Counted from the first letter of the stretch, positions 24,224 to 31,516 are shown. The stretch: DNA of 31,696 bases from an uncultured Clostridia bacterium (GCA_947570515.1 CANOUM010000004.1:1-31696); one strand, 5' to 3'. Notes: generated by a model from the sequence alone, not told the origin. Numbers and translations: made by a program.

Positions 24224-25201
24224 TTAAAAGTTATCGAGTAGGGATTTATAGAACTCACAATAATCGTTGCGCTTCTGCGCAGTGAATTCCATGGCCTCGC
24301 GCGGGTGGCGGTTTAACTGTCCGGTGAACATGTACTGCAGGTCATAGCCCCAAACGACGCCTTGCTCTTTGAGCGGAAGCATATAATTTTCGATAAAGGT
24401 GAGCAGACTGTACAGGTTGTATTTGGGGTTCTTTAAGAAGCCGAGAAGCAGCTCCATAGCGCAGTTGCCAGCGCCGCGTCCCATGCCCATGGCGGTAGCA
24501 TCAAGATACGAAACGCCGTATGACAGCGTTTCGATGGTGTTGGCAAAGGCCAGATTTTGGTTGTTATGGGCGTGGAACCCAACCAGTTTACCGTATTTTT
24601 CGGCAATAGCCAGATAGACCTCGGCTAAAGCGGAGGCATTTTCCGGATACAGAGAGCCGTAACTGTCAACAAGGTAGATCACATCGACGGAGGAGCCTCC
24701 CAGCATCTCCAGCGCTTGCTCAACCTGCTCCAGACCGACCTGTGAGATGGCCATGATATTGCAGGTGGTCTCATAGCCCAGATCATGCAGGTATTCGATC
24801 ATTTCAATGGCCGCCGGCATCTGGTGAATATAGCAGGCCACGCGCACCATATCGATAACGCTTTCTGATTTGGGCAGAAAATCCGTCTTAAAATCACAGC
24901 GGCCGACATCTGCCATCACGCAGAGCTTCATATCAGAGATATTGTCGCCCACGATAGCGCGGATATCCTCTTCATTGCAGAATTTCCATTTGCCGAAATC
25001 ACTTTCACGGAATAAATTTTTGCTGGCCTTGTAGCCAAACTCCATATAATCTACTCCGCTTTTGATATTGGTTTTATAAAGCTCTTTTACAAATTCATCG
25101 CTGAAAGCAAAGTTGTTGCACAGACCGCCGTCGCGGATGGTCGCGTCGATCACTTTAATATCGTCTCGCACGGCCATTAGATTTCCTTTTCTTGGTGACA
25201 T
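24224..25201 (-). CDS. DRE-TIM metallolyase (HMGL-like aldolase) under T-box control
   Basis: A 325-residue TIM-barrel protein of the HMG-CoA lyase/isopropylmalate synthase/4-hydroxy-2-oxovalerate aldolase superfamily. The N-terminal motif is D19-A-T-I-R-D-G-G, with RDGG as in MhpE-type aldolases. The metal-site H210-A-H212-N and the GRGAGN motif (242-247) are present, and LVDSYGSLYPE precedes them. There is no LeuA-type regulatory domain, so it is not a standard isopropylmalate or citramalate synthase. The start is the ATG at 25201, with GGGAGG eight bases before it; a second ATG at 25176 is weaker. A T-box leader, probably for isoleucine, precedes it, hinting at a role tied to branched-chain amino acids. 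Substrate not determined. Confidence 0.85.
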   Translation of the reverse strand: MSPRKGNLMAVRDDIKVIDATIRDGGLCNNFAFSDEFVKELYKTNIKSGVDYMEFGYKASKNLFRESDFGKWKFCNEEDIRAIVGDNISDMKLCVMADVGRCDFKTDFLPKSESVIDMVRVACYIHQMPAAIEMIEYLHDLGYETTCNIMAISQVGLEQVEQALEMLGGSSVDVIYLVDSYGSLYPENASALAEVYLAIAEKYGKLVGFHAHNNQNLAFANTIETLSYGVSYLDATAMGMGRGAGNCAMELLLGFLKNPKYNLYSLLTFIENYMLPLKEQGVVWGYDLQYMFTGQLNRHPREAMEFTAQKRNDYCEFYKSLLDNF

Positions 25202-25254
25202 ATCTGGATCCTCCCAAATGATAGTTAATTCTGAACTGGGCAGCAGAATCGGCC

Positions 25255-25596
25255 AAAAATAAAAGCCCGTCCTGTCGAAAGGACGAGCGTAAACTCGTGT
25301 TACCACCTTACTTTACAGAAAGCTCACACTTTCTGCCTCATCAGGTACAGCAATCCGGCCTTGCGGCCTAAAAATGACGATACCCTGGCACCTTTCTACG
25401 GTTTGCCTCTCCGTCGCAGCCTACTGATATGCCATCGTCCAATCGAACGATTTGCTTCTGTTCGGTGCGCAGCTCAAAGATGTATTCACTATGGGTATTC
25501 ATACGCCTCTCACCAGCCGGCAGCTCTCTGTTTGTCTTCCCCACAGCTACTCCTTCTTGTCATAGCCTTTCTGTATGCTTGATTCAGTTGCTAGTT
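25255..25596 (-). promoter_or_regulatory. T-box riboswitch leader (specifier probably AUC, isoleucine)
   Basis: All main parts are readable on the minus strand: the AGUA region near the 5' end (GGAGUAG), the AGAGAG bulge and GGCUGGUGAGA distal loop of stem I, the specifier strand GUGAAUACAUCUUUGAGC, the T-box sequence AAGGUGGUAACACGAG (25294-25309), and a terminator (25265-25272 with 25281-25288) with a T-rich tract to 25255. A helix CUGUGGG/CCCAUAG closes the specifier loop. The triplet just before UUUGAGC is AUC (25479-25481), coding isoleucine, and C-ending specifiers are usual; ACA (Thr) is the main alternative. The UGGU in the T-box would pair with an ACCA tRNA end. Uncharged tRNA would favour antitermination. 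Confidence 0.92.
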
Positions 25597-25625
25597 AGTA
25601 TAACGGCTTTGGAGGGCTTTGTCAA
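25597..25625 (-). promoter_or_regulatory. SigA promoter of T-box transcript
   Basis: On the minus strand -35 TTGACA (25620-25625), 17-bp spacer, -10 TATACT (25597-25602). The divergent acetyltransferase ATG lies only 30 bp beyond the -35. Confidence 0.88.
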
Positions 25626-25655
25626 GACGTTATTTAAATGGAAAGGGATCATCAC

Positions 25656-26279
25656 ATGAAATATACAATAATTGATAAAAACACATGGAAGCGCAGAGAA
25701 TACTTTGAACATTATTTTTCAGTGAATCCATGCACTTATAGTATGACGACTAAGCTGAATATCATCAATATCAGAAAAAAAGGGTTGAAGCTATATCCGA
25801 CGATGTTGTATTTGCTTACGAAAGTTGTAAATCAATATGAACAATTTAGGATGGCATTTCGCAGCAATGGCGAGCTTGTATTATATGACAGACTGCATCC
25901 CAATTATACGGTGTTTCATAAAGAATCAGAAACATTTTCAAATCTTTGGACTGAATATTCAGATCAGTATGATGAGTTTTGTTTTAATTATGAAAAAGAC
26001 CTTCAAGAATTTGGAAATGTAGAGGGATTTATAGGAAAAACCGGTGAACCGGAAAATAGTTTTTCAGTTTCAATGATACCCTGGATAAGCTTTGATGGCT
26101 TCAATTTGAATATAAAAGGCTTTGATTATTTACTCCCGATTTTTACAATGGGGAAATATTTTGAAGACCACGGGAAAATTTGGCTTCCTCTTGCTGTGCA
26201 GGTACATCATGCTGTTTGTGATGGGTATCATATCTCTCGATTTATAAATGATCTTCAAGCTGAGATAGATAAAATCTGA
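25656..26279 (+). CDS. Type A chloramphenicol acetyltransferase family protein
   Basis: A 207-residue CatA-family protein, slightly short of the usual 215-220 residues because of a small gap near residues 34-43. Family segments run in order: WKRREYFEHY, CTYSMTTKLNI, LKLYPTMLYLLTKVVN, YTVFHKESETFSNLWTEY, NSFSVSMIPW, LLPIFTMGKYFE and VQVHHAVCDGYHISRFI. The catalytic histidine of HHAVCDG is H185, with D189 behind it, so the active site looks intact. CAT enzymes acetylate the 3-hydroxyl of chloramphenicol with acetyl-CoA; activity of this variant is not proven. The start is the ATG at 25656 after AAAGG; one upstream ATG (25638) has no such site. The gene is A+T-richer than the operons to its left, suggesting acquisition. 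A weak promoter (TTTGGA, 17 bp, TATTTA) lies just upstream. Confidence 0.88.
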   Translation: MKYTIIDKNTWKRREYFEHYFSVNPCTYSMTTKLNIINIRKKGLKLYPTMLYLLTKVVNQYEQFRMAFRSNGELVLYDRLHPNYTVFHKESETFSNLWTEYSDQYDEFCFNYEKDLQEFGNVEGFIGKTGEPENSFSVSMIPWISFDGFNLNIKGFDYLLPIFTMGKYFEDHGKIWLPLAVQVHHAVCDGYHISRFINDLQAEIDKI

Positions 26280-26525
26280 AATAAGACTATCAAATTCGAT
26301 TGTTTTTGCAGGTGCAAGAAGTGGTGCGGAATGCGGAACAGGTTTATTTATAATTAAATACGAGGTTGCAATTAGTTTTTGGATACGATACAGTAAGAAG
26401 GCCGTAATGAAAGGAGGAGCGTTATTTATGTGCACAAGAGATGTTATAGCTCAGTAGTCTGAGCTTAAAATAAAATGAATGGGTAAGCTCAGATGAATCC
26501 CCGCTAATATGACAGGAGGATTACC
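26280..26525. other. Gap with remnant open frame, 9-codon ORF and stem-loop
   Basis: No recognisable gene. One plus-strand frame stays open from the end of the acetyltransferase to TAG at 26457 but lacks a good early start; a 9-codon ORF (MCTRDVIAQ) at 26428-26457 has AAGGAGG ten bases upstream. Directly after it CTGAGCTTA (26459-26467) pairs perfectly with TAAGCTCAG (26484-26492), with no T-tract. Function unknown; a decayed gene is one possibility. Confidence 0.4.
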
Positions 26526-26804
26526 ATGAGCTATATTAAGGCAGAGGATGTTTTGCCGAAAGAACTTGTAGAAACGATTCAGCAGTATGTAAATGGAAAG
26601 AGTATATACATTCCGTGCAAAGAGAAAGATACATGGGGAAGCCAGACGAATATAAGACAGTATTATGCAATACGCAACAATGAAATTTCTGAAAAATATA
26701 AAAAAGGAGTTTCGGTAAAGGCGCTTGCTGCAGAATATTCGCTGGCAGAGAAAAGCATTCAGAGAATCATACGAACCTGTCATAAACAGGATATCTTGAA
26801 TTGA
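26526..26804 (+). CDS. CD3324-family small helix-turn-helix protein
   Basis: A 92-residue protein. The N-terminal half (YIKAEDVLPKELVETIQQYVNGKSIYIPCKE) is typical of the CD3324 family, small proteins common in Clostridia and related to Mor-type activators; the C-terminal half has a helix-turn-helix (VSVKALAAEYSLAEKSIQRII, about 63-83). It probably binds DNA; targets are unknown. The ATG has ACAGGAGG in front. Its TGA overlaps the ATG of the following DUF1062 gene (TGATG), so the two were translated together. The pairing with DUF1062 suggests the family regulates or senses something shared, but nothing specific can be read. Confidence 0.85.
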   Translation: MSYIKAEDVLPKELVETIQQYVNGKSIYIPCKEKDTWGSQTNIRQYYAIRNNEISEKYKKGVSVKALAAEYSLAEKSIQRIIRTCHKQDILN

Positions 26805-27100
26805 TGGGACTGGAAATGATAAAGGTTTATCATCGCTGCGGCGGATGCGGAAAAAAGCAGGAGTTCATCAATTCAGGAAAATTTAGAGTAAATGCGAATG
26901 GAAACAGAGTAGATATCTGGCTTATATATAGATGTAAAAAATGTAAACATACTTGGAATCTGGCAGTTTATTAAAGGGTAAGATCCTCAAAAATAAGTCA
27001 GACTGAGTATGGACAATTTATGGAAAATGATAATGAACTTGCTTTGAAATATGGAAATGATATAAATTTCTTAAAACGAAATCGTGCTGAATTTAACTAA
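26804..27100 (+). pseudogene. DUF1062 gene broken by one in-frame TAA and shortened
   Basis: The ATG at 26804 opens 56 codons with a zinc-ribbon-like part (C12xxC15, C44xxC47) and the DUF1062 string GKFRVNANGNRVDIWLIY. Codon 57 is TAA (26972-26974). The same frame continues for 41 more codons after it with recognisable family sequence (EYGQFMENDNELALKYG, NFLKRNRAEFN) to a second TAA at 27100. Reading the stop as GAA would restore an ER pair after WNLAVY, which fits relatives as I recall them, so a single G-to-T change is the simplest history. Full DUF1062 proteins are longer at the C-terminus, so the gene also seems truncated. It could alternatively make a stable 56-residue zinc-ribbon peptide. 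Confidence 0.8.
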
Positions 27101-27103
27101 CAT

Positions 27104-27154
27104 GACAGGGCTGCTGTAAATAACGGGAAGTAGGTTATTTGCAGCAGCCCTGTC
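27104..27154. terminator. Long near-perfect stem-loop
   Basis: A 21-position stem (27104-27124 with 27134-27154, one T-G pair), core GACAGGGCTGCTG, 9-base loop. It lies between the DUF1062 pseudogene (plus) and the convergent fusion gene (minus). No T-tract follows directly on either strand, so it may be a terminator, an RNA-processing stem or a remnant of a small repeat element. Confidence 0.5.
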
Positions 27155-27193
27155 GCTGGAGGGCAGTATTTTTATGCAGGAACATGGGACAAG

Positions 27194-28018
27194 TTAAAAG
27201 GCATATCTTGTACCGTGCGAGAGCAACAGGCCGTCTGTTAATTCCACGCGTAGAATGATGGTATTTTTATCGCTGAAATCGGTATGTCCATTATCGATCC
27301 ATTTGCAAAAGACTTCTCTCAATTTCCGCGCAATCACCTTATTATCTTCTTTGCAAAACCACCCTATGTTTGTTCCTTTTCCATGGGCGGTAAACCATTC
27401 CCCGCATATTCCGACGTTCGGATTTTCAGCTATTTGCTTTATTTTATTTGATTGTGCGTGTGTGATAATATAAAAGGCTCCGTTTTCGTAGTAGGCATTT
27501 ACTGTCCGTACATTAGGAATATTGCCATCAACAGTAGCAAGGGCTATTAAAGTATCGCGTCCAAATCTTTCATTCATTATCTGCTCTGCCTTTGACAGTT
27601 TTTCTTTAGAGCGATTTGGTTTTCTTTTAATACCTAATAATTTAATCAAATCACAAAACATGGAGGTATCAGTTAGTTCAAACATTACCCATTTACCATC
27701 ATGATAGATTTGCGCTTCATCATAGACTTTTTGAACTTGCTTAGAATAATGATTTCGTTCTGCTTCAAATTTTGATCTCTCGTCTTTTCCAAAAATTATC
27801 ATGAAACCTATACAATTTTCCCTGGCATATAGTGCACAAAGTGTTTTACCGCCCCGGCGGTATTTATACTCATAAGTCCAGGCCTTACCGCCTTTATTCC
27901 ACTGGCAATCCATTTCATATTTTTCATCAATTAAAAGGCACAGTTTATTCCATACATCATATAAGGATTGTCCCACTAAAGCAGTCATTTCCTCTGCGCT
28001 GGGTACTATATCAAGCAT
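27194..28018 (-). CDS. DUF3788 domain fused to pyridoxamine-5'-phosphate-oxidase-like flavin-binding domain
   Basis: A 274-residue two-domain protein. Residues 1-137 fit DUF3788 (WNKGGKAWTYEYKYRRGGKTLCALY, then YHDGKWVMFEL and LLGIKRKPNR). Residues 145-274 are a split-barrel PNPOx-like domain (RDTLIALATVDGNIPNVRTV, YIITHAQSNKIKQIAENPNVGI), a fold that binds FMN or F420. The reaction is unknown; related PNPOx-like proteins reduce small substrates. The start is the ATG at 28018 with GGAGG upstream; an in-frame ATG at 28060 lies before that site. A possible promoter is at 28080-28109. It lies downstream of the inositol phosphatase gene on the same strand with a 105-bp gap. Confidence 0.85.
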   Translation of the reverse strand: MLDIVPSAEEMTALVGQSLYDVWNKLCLLIDEKYEMDCQWNKGGKAWTYEYKYRRGGKTLCALYARENCIGFMIIFGKDERSKFEAERNHYSKQVQKVYDEAQIYHDGKWVMFELTDTSMFCDLIKLLGIKRKPNRSKEKLSKAEQIMNERFGRDTLIALATVDGNIPNVRTVNAYYENGAFYIITHAQSNKIKQIAENPNVGICGEWFTAHGKGTNIGWFCKEDNKVIARKLREVFCKWIDNGHTDFSDKNTIILRVELTDGLLLSHGTRYAF

Positions 28019-28079
28019 AATTGTTTTCCTCCGTAATTTTGTATTTATCCATTCGTCCATACGATATCAGCTGTTTAAA

Positions 28080-28109
28080 AGTATAATAATATTCTCACTC
28101 ATTTTTGAA
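28080..28109 (-). promoter_or_regulatory. Possible promoter of DUF3788-PNPOx gene
   Basis: On the minus strand -35 TTCAAA (28104-28109), 18-bp spacer, -10 TATACT (28080-28085), in an A+T-rich gap. The -35 is weak. Confidence 0.4.
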
Positions 28110-28123
28110 AAGGGAATCCATGT

Positions 28124-28876
28124 TCACAGTAGATGTAATAATTCTGAATGGATATATCCATTCGTCCCCACTACGCTGCTGTCTGTTCTCGGATTAAGCG
28201 CTCTTCCTGTAAAATCAGTTATTTTACCGCCGGCCTCCTGAATGAGAAGCATACCGGCAGCATAATCCCAAGGGTGTAGGTATGTCTCAAAATAGCCGCC
28301 CTGTCTGCCGCAGGCGGTATATGCCAGTTCCAAAGCAGCAGAGCCAATTCTGCGGACATCCTGGCACTGGCCGAATACCTTACGAAACCGGATGAAATTT
28401 TCATCGGCAAATTCTCTTTTGGCTGTACCCAGCCCAATTATCGTGTCCGATAGCTTTTCTGCATTTGATACATGGATGGGTTTTCCATTTAGAAAGCTGC
28501 CTTGTCCCTTAATGGCTGAAAACACTTCTTCATGGAAGGGATCGTATACGATTCCCATAACAATTTCCTCTTGACGACAGAGAGCTAAAGATACGACGCT
28601 GTGCTGATAATCATGCATAAGGTTTGTTGTTCCGTCAACCGGGTCTAAAATCCAAAAGCAGTCCGCTTTTATTTCCTGTAATCCGGTTTCTTCGCCGAGA
28701 AATTGAATATCTGGTGCAAGGGCAAACAGTTCTTTCTTTAAGAAATTTTGTACGGCAATATCTACCTGCGTTACATAGTCTGCAAGCCCTTTCTCTTCCA
28801 CATGGGCGGCCATTTCACGGTTCTTGATCAATCCCTGTGTTTTTTCTACTAAACTAATCATTTTCTGGATATCCAT
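28124..28876 (-). CDS. Inositol monophosphatase family protein
   Basis: A 250-residue Mg-dependent phosphatase of the IMPase/SuhB/CysQ superfamily. Metal-site motifs are GEE (61-63), WILDPVDGTTN (75-85) and HPWDYAAG (201-208). The substrate within the superfamily (myo-inositol phosphate, fructose bisphosphate, PAP) cannot be told from the sequence; the spacing is closest to the SuhB type. The ATG at 28876 follows GAAAGGAAAC. It lies 48 bp after the broken GNAT gene, on the same strand, and may share its transcript. Confidence 0.9.
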   Translation of the reverse strand: MDIQKMISLVEKTQGLIKNREMAAHVEEKGLADYVTQVDIAVQNFLKKELFALAPDIQFLGEETGLQEIKADCFWILDPVDGTTNLMHDYQHSVVSLALCRQEEIVMGIVYDPFHEEVFSAIKGQGSFLNGKPIHVSNAEKLSDTIIGLGTAKREFADENFIRFRKVFGQCQDVRRIGSAALELAYTACGRQGGYFETYLHPWDYAAGMLLIQEAGGKITDFTGRALNPRTDSSVVGTNGYIHSELLHLL

Positions 28877-28924
28877 ATCCGTTTCCTTTCTTGATTTCCA
28901 TATTTACTTAACGCTGGAATGAAA

Positions 28925-29216
28925 CTATAAACGCTTGTAAAAAAACACTTCATCATATACCTTTTTATCGCCCCATGGTTCTAGAATCCCATCCGGTATT
29001 CTGCCGCATTCATTCATCCCCAGTGACTGATAGAAATATTCTGTGCCGTTATTTCTGCAGGAGGTGAGCACATAGTCACAGCCAATCTGCTTTGCGTGGA
29101 AAAACACGCTTTTGGACACGTTCTTTCACTTCTTCTAGCAAATTTCCGGAGAAAATATTTTGCCATAGGCTGTTTGTGTCGTTTAGAGTCATTTTTCTAA
29201 TTGTTACTTCATTCAT
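28925..29216 (-). pseudogene. GNAT N-acetyltransferase with internal deletion and frame change
   Basis: The ATG at 29216 (AGGAG nine bases upstream) starts a GNAT-like N-terminus (MNEVTIRKMTLNDTNSLWQ, then FSGNLLEEVKERVQK). About 33 codons in, the frame continues only to a nearby stop, while another frame from about 29119 carries an intact GNAT C-terminus (GCDYVLTSCRNNGTEYFYQSLG, ILEPWGDKKVYDEVFFY). The central acetyl-CoA-binding part (R/Q-x-x-G-x-G/A) is missing, so roughly 60-70 residues have been lost at the junction and the enzyme cannot be active. The 3' piece alone could start at GTG 29119, but is unlikely to function. Confidence 0.8.
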
Positions 29217-29268
29217 TTCATTTAACTCCTAATTGATAGCAATAGTGTGTAACAGCTTGTGAACCGGA

Positions 29269-29300
29269 GAACCTCCGGAAATTTTCCGGAGGTTCGTTTT
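29269..29300 (+). terminator. Strong hairpin with short T-tract
   Basis: Perfect 12-bp stem GAACCTCCGGAA (29269-29280) with TTCCGGAGGTTC (29284-29295), 3-base loop, then GTTTT on the plus strand. No plus-strand gene precedes it closely; it may serve the GH105 gene on the minus strand, where the T-tract is absent. Confidence 0.55.
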
Positions 29301-29332
29301 ATGAAAAATGTGAAATTATGCATGAAAGTTGT

Positions 29333-30415
29333 TTAGGATTCGATACCATTGTATTCCATCGCCACCGCAGCCCACAGTACGGCAGCCACCGCCTCTTTGG
29401 CGTTTACGTTCTTAGTATAATGAATATAGTGATCATAAGACACTTGTATGCACAAGCCATCGCAGGCATCATAGATGTTCATATTCCCCTCCAGATCCAG
29501 CAGACATTTGGTCTTGATGCCCTCAAAGCCCTTGCGGATGACCTCGTCGTATTCGCTGCCTACAAAGCCCAGCAGCGCTGCCTTACGAAAGGCGTATAGG
29601 AACATGGCGCTGCCCGAGGTGTCGTGCCAGTTGCCCGGGGTACGGGTACGATCTACCACTTGAAACCACAGTCCGCTGGCTGAATCCTGCACCTTTTGCA
29701 GAGAGGCCAGCAGCTTTTGCAGCTGCGCCAGCACAGAGCCATAGCCCGGGGTTTCTTTTGGCATCAGATCCAGCACTTCTACCAATATCATGGCATACCA
29801 GCCCAGTCCTTCGCACCAGATCTCCGGAGCCTTGCCGTCTAGCCGGCTGGCCCAGGGAGTTGAGCGGTTTTCGCTGAAGCCGTGGTACAAAAGGCCGCTG
29901 TTATCTTTCTCACACCGGGCAAACACAATGTTCAGCTGCTTCACCGTCTCAGCAAAGCAGTATTCCTTGTCTCCCACAAAAGCCCCATAACGAGTGAGGA
30001 ACATCAGGCCCATAAACAGACCGTCCACCCACATCTCACCGGGCAGATTTCGTCCGTGCCAAAAGCCTCCGTCACTGTTTCTGGGATAATCATCAAAAGC
30101 TGCCCGCACTAAATCGCAGGCTTTTTTGTATTTTTCCTTTTTGGTCTGGCAGTAGGCCCACACCAGTATCGAACCTGTCATAATGTCATCCAGGCTACCT
30201 CCGCTGAAACCGGAAATCCTGCCGTCCGAGGAGACATGCTCCTCACAGTAGCGCATTACATAGTCATAATAGGCTTTGGTGCCGGTCTTTTCATACAGCC
30301 GGATAAATCCCCACAGAAGGAATCCCTGGGGATAAGACCAGGAGCGGTAGGGATAGTCGTCCGGGTTGGGGAAACGGCGCATTACGGTTTCGGCTAAAGT
30401 CACAGAATAGTTCAT
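29333..30415 (-). CDS. GH105/GH88-type unsaturated glucuronyl or rhamnogalacturonyl hydrolase
   Basis: A 360-residue alpha6/alpha6-barrel hydrolase of the YteR/YesR type. D76 (SLDDIMTG) and D131 (GEMWVDGLFMG) are at the positions of the conserved Asp pair in YteR; YPQGFLLWGFIRLYE, WASRLDGKAPEIWCEGLGWYAMILVEVL and the late WHDTSGSAMF are also typical. These enzymes hydrate unsaturated uronic acid residues on oligosaccharides left by polysaccharide lyases such as pectate or rhamnogalacturonan lyase. No signal peptide, so it acts inside the cell on imported oligosaccharides. The ATG has TAAGGAGG upstream; it starts 12 bp after the aldo/keto reductase gene, forming an operon. Confidence 0.9.
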   Translation of the reverse strand: MNYSVTLAETVMRRFPNPDDYPYRSWSYPQGFLLWGFIRLYEKTGTKAYYDYVMRYCEEHVSSDGRISGFSGGSLDDIMTGSILVWAYCQTKKEKYKKACDLVRAAFDDYPRNSDGGFWHGRNLPGEMWVDGLFMGLMFLTRYGAFVGDKEYCFAETVKQLNIVFARCEKDNSGLLYHGFSENRSTPWASRLDGKAPEIWCEGLGWYAMILVEVLDLMPKETPGYGSVLAQLQKLLASLQKVQDSASGLWFQVVDRTRTPGNWHDTSGSAMFLYAFRKAALLGFVGSEYDEVIRKGFEGIKTKCLLDLEGNMNIYDACDGLCIQVSYDHYIHYTKNVNAKEAVAAVLWAAVAMEYNGIES

Positions 30416-30427
30416 GGCGTATCCTCC

Positions 30428-31417
30428 TTATTCCGCTAGAATGCGGTCGATTTCAGCCAGCTCATCTGGGGTAAAGCCGGTGTTTTCCAGCATTTTTACG
30501 TTTTCTTCAATCTGTGAAAGCCGGCTGGCCCCGATCAGAATGGAGGCCACAGGCTTTATGCGCATGCACCAGGCGATGGCCATTTGCGAAAGGCTCTGGC
30601 CCCGGTCTTTTGCCAGCTCATTGAGCTTTTTGGCCTTTTCTACCTTTTCAGGGGTGACCGCATCAGGGCTGAGGAATACGCTGGAGCTGGCGGCGCGGGA
30701 GTCGGCAAGGATGCCGTTAAAATACTTAGTGGTCAGCATACCCTGAGCCAGACACATAAAGGCGATAGCACCCATGCCGTTTTTCTCCAGAACGTCGAAA
30801 AGTCCCTTCTCCGCTGTACGATTGAACATGGAATAGGGCACTTGATGGATCAGACAGTGCAGCCCGGCCCGGCGAAACTCCTCGGCTATCTGAGCGGTCT
30901 GTTCAGCGCTGTAGTTAGAAATGCCCACATATAGAGCCTTGCCCTGCTGCACAATCAGCTTCAGAGCCTCCACGGTCTCCTCTAAGGGAGTATTGGGATC
31001 CGGACGGTGGTGGTAGAACAGATCCACATAGTCCACACCGATGCGCCGCAGACTTTGATCTAGAGAAGAGACCAGCTGTTTCTTAGAGCCCCACTCGCCG
31101 TAGGGGCCGTCCCACATCAGGTAGCCGGCCTTGGTGGAGATAAAGAGCTCATCACGGTGAGCCTGCAGCTCCTTATGCAGGATTTTTCCGAACATTTCCT
31201 CGGCAGCTCCTGGAGGCGGGCCATAATTATTGGCAATGTCGAAATGGGTAATACCCAGATCAAAGGAGCCTAAGACCATCTCTTTGCAGGAATCATAGGT
31301 CTTTGCCTCTCCGAAGTTGTGCCACAGACCCAGAGAAATCTCAGGCAGCAGGACGCCGCTTTTTCCTACGCGGTTGTAGCGCATGGCTTCATAACGTTTT
31401 TCGTTGGCTTGGTACAT
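30428..31417 (-). CDS. Aldo/keto reductase (YghZ/Kv-beta-like subfamily)
   Basis: A 329-residue NADPH-dependent reductase. The catalytic tetrad is D60 and Y65 (FDIANNYGPPPG), K96 (STKAGY) and the histidine pair H136-H137 (YHHRPD). GPPPGAAEE and the length place it near YghZ/L-glyceraldehyde-3-phosphate reductase and Kv-beta proteins. The true substrate is not known; together with the GH105 gene 12 bp downstream it may reduce a keto sugar released from pectin-type glycans. The ATG has AAAGGAG. An extended -10 promoter lies upstream. Confidence 0.93.
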   Translation of the reverse strand: MYQANEKRYEAMRYNRVGKSGVLLPEISLGLWHNFGEAKTYDSCKEMVLGSFDLGITHFDIANNYGPPPGAAEEMFGKILHKELQAHRDELFISTKAGYLMWDGPYGEWGSKKQLVSSLDQSLRRIGVDYVDLFYHHRPDPNTPLEETVEALKLIVQQGKALYVGISNYSAEQTAQIAEEFRRAGLHCLIHQVPYSMFNRTAEKGLFDVLEKNGMGAIAFMCLAQGMLTTKYFNGILADSRAASSSVFLSPDAVTPEKVEKAKKLNELAKDRGQSLSQMAIAWCMRIKPVASILIGASRLSQIEENVKMLENTGFTPDELAEIDRILAE

Positions 31418-31488
31418 AAATTTTCTCCTTTAATGAATTTGCATGTTCTTATCTTTAATCTTTGAATAAATAGCGATCTGACAAGCTG

Positions 31489-31516
31489 ATTATAGCATAC
31501 TTTTTTTATGTGTGAA
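31489..31516 (-). promoter_or_regulatory. Promoter of the AKR-GH105 operon
   Basis: On the minus strand -35 TTCACA (31511-31516), 16-bp spacer, extended -10 TGCTATAAT with the hexamer at 31489-31494, about 72 bp before the AKR start codon. Confidence 0.75.

Noticed and set aside
26280..26457. Open plus-strand frame running out of the acetyltransferase end to TAG at 26457.
   Set aside because: There is no start with a ribosome-binding site near its beginning and no recognisable family; kept only as a possible decayed gene.
26441..26510. Possible tRNA gene: acceptor-like ATGTTA/TAATAT and a D-arm-like GCTC...GAGC.
   Set aside because: The anticodon arm does not form, the D-loop lacks GG, and the T-arm spacing is wrong; at most a remnant.
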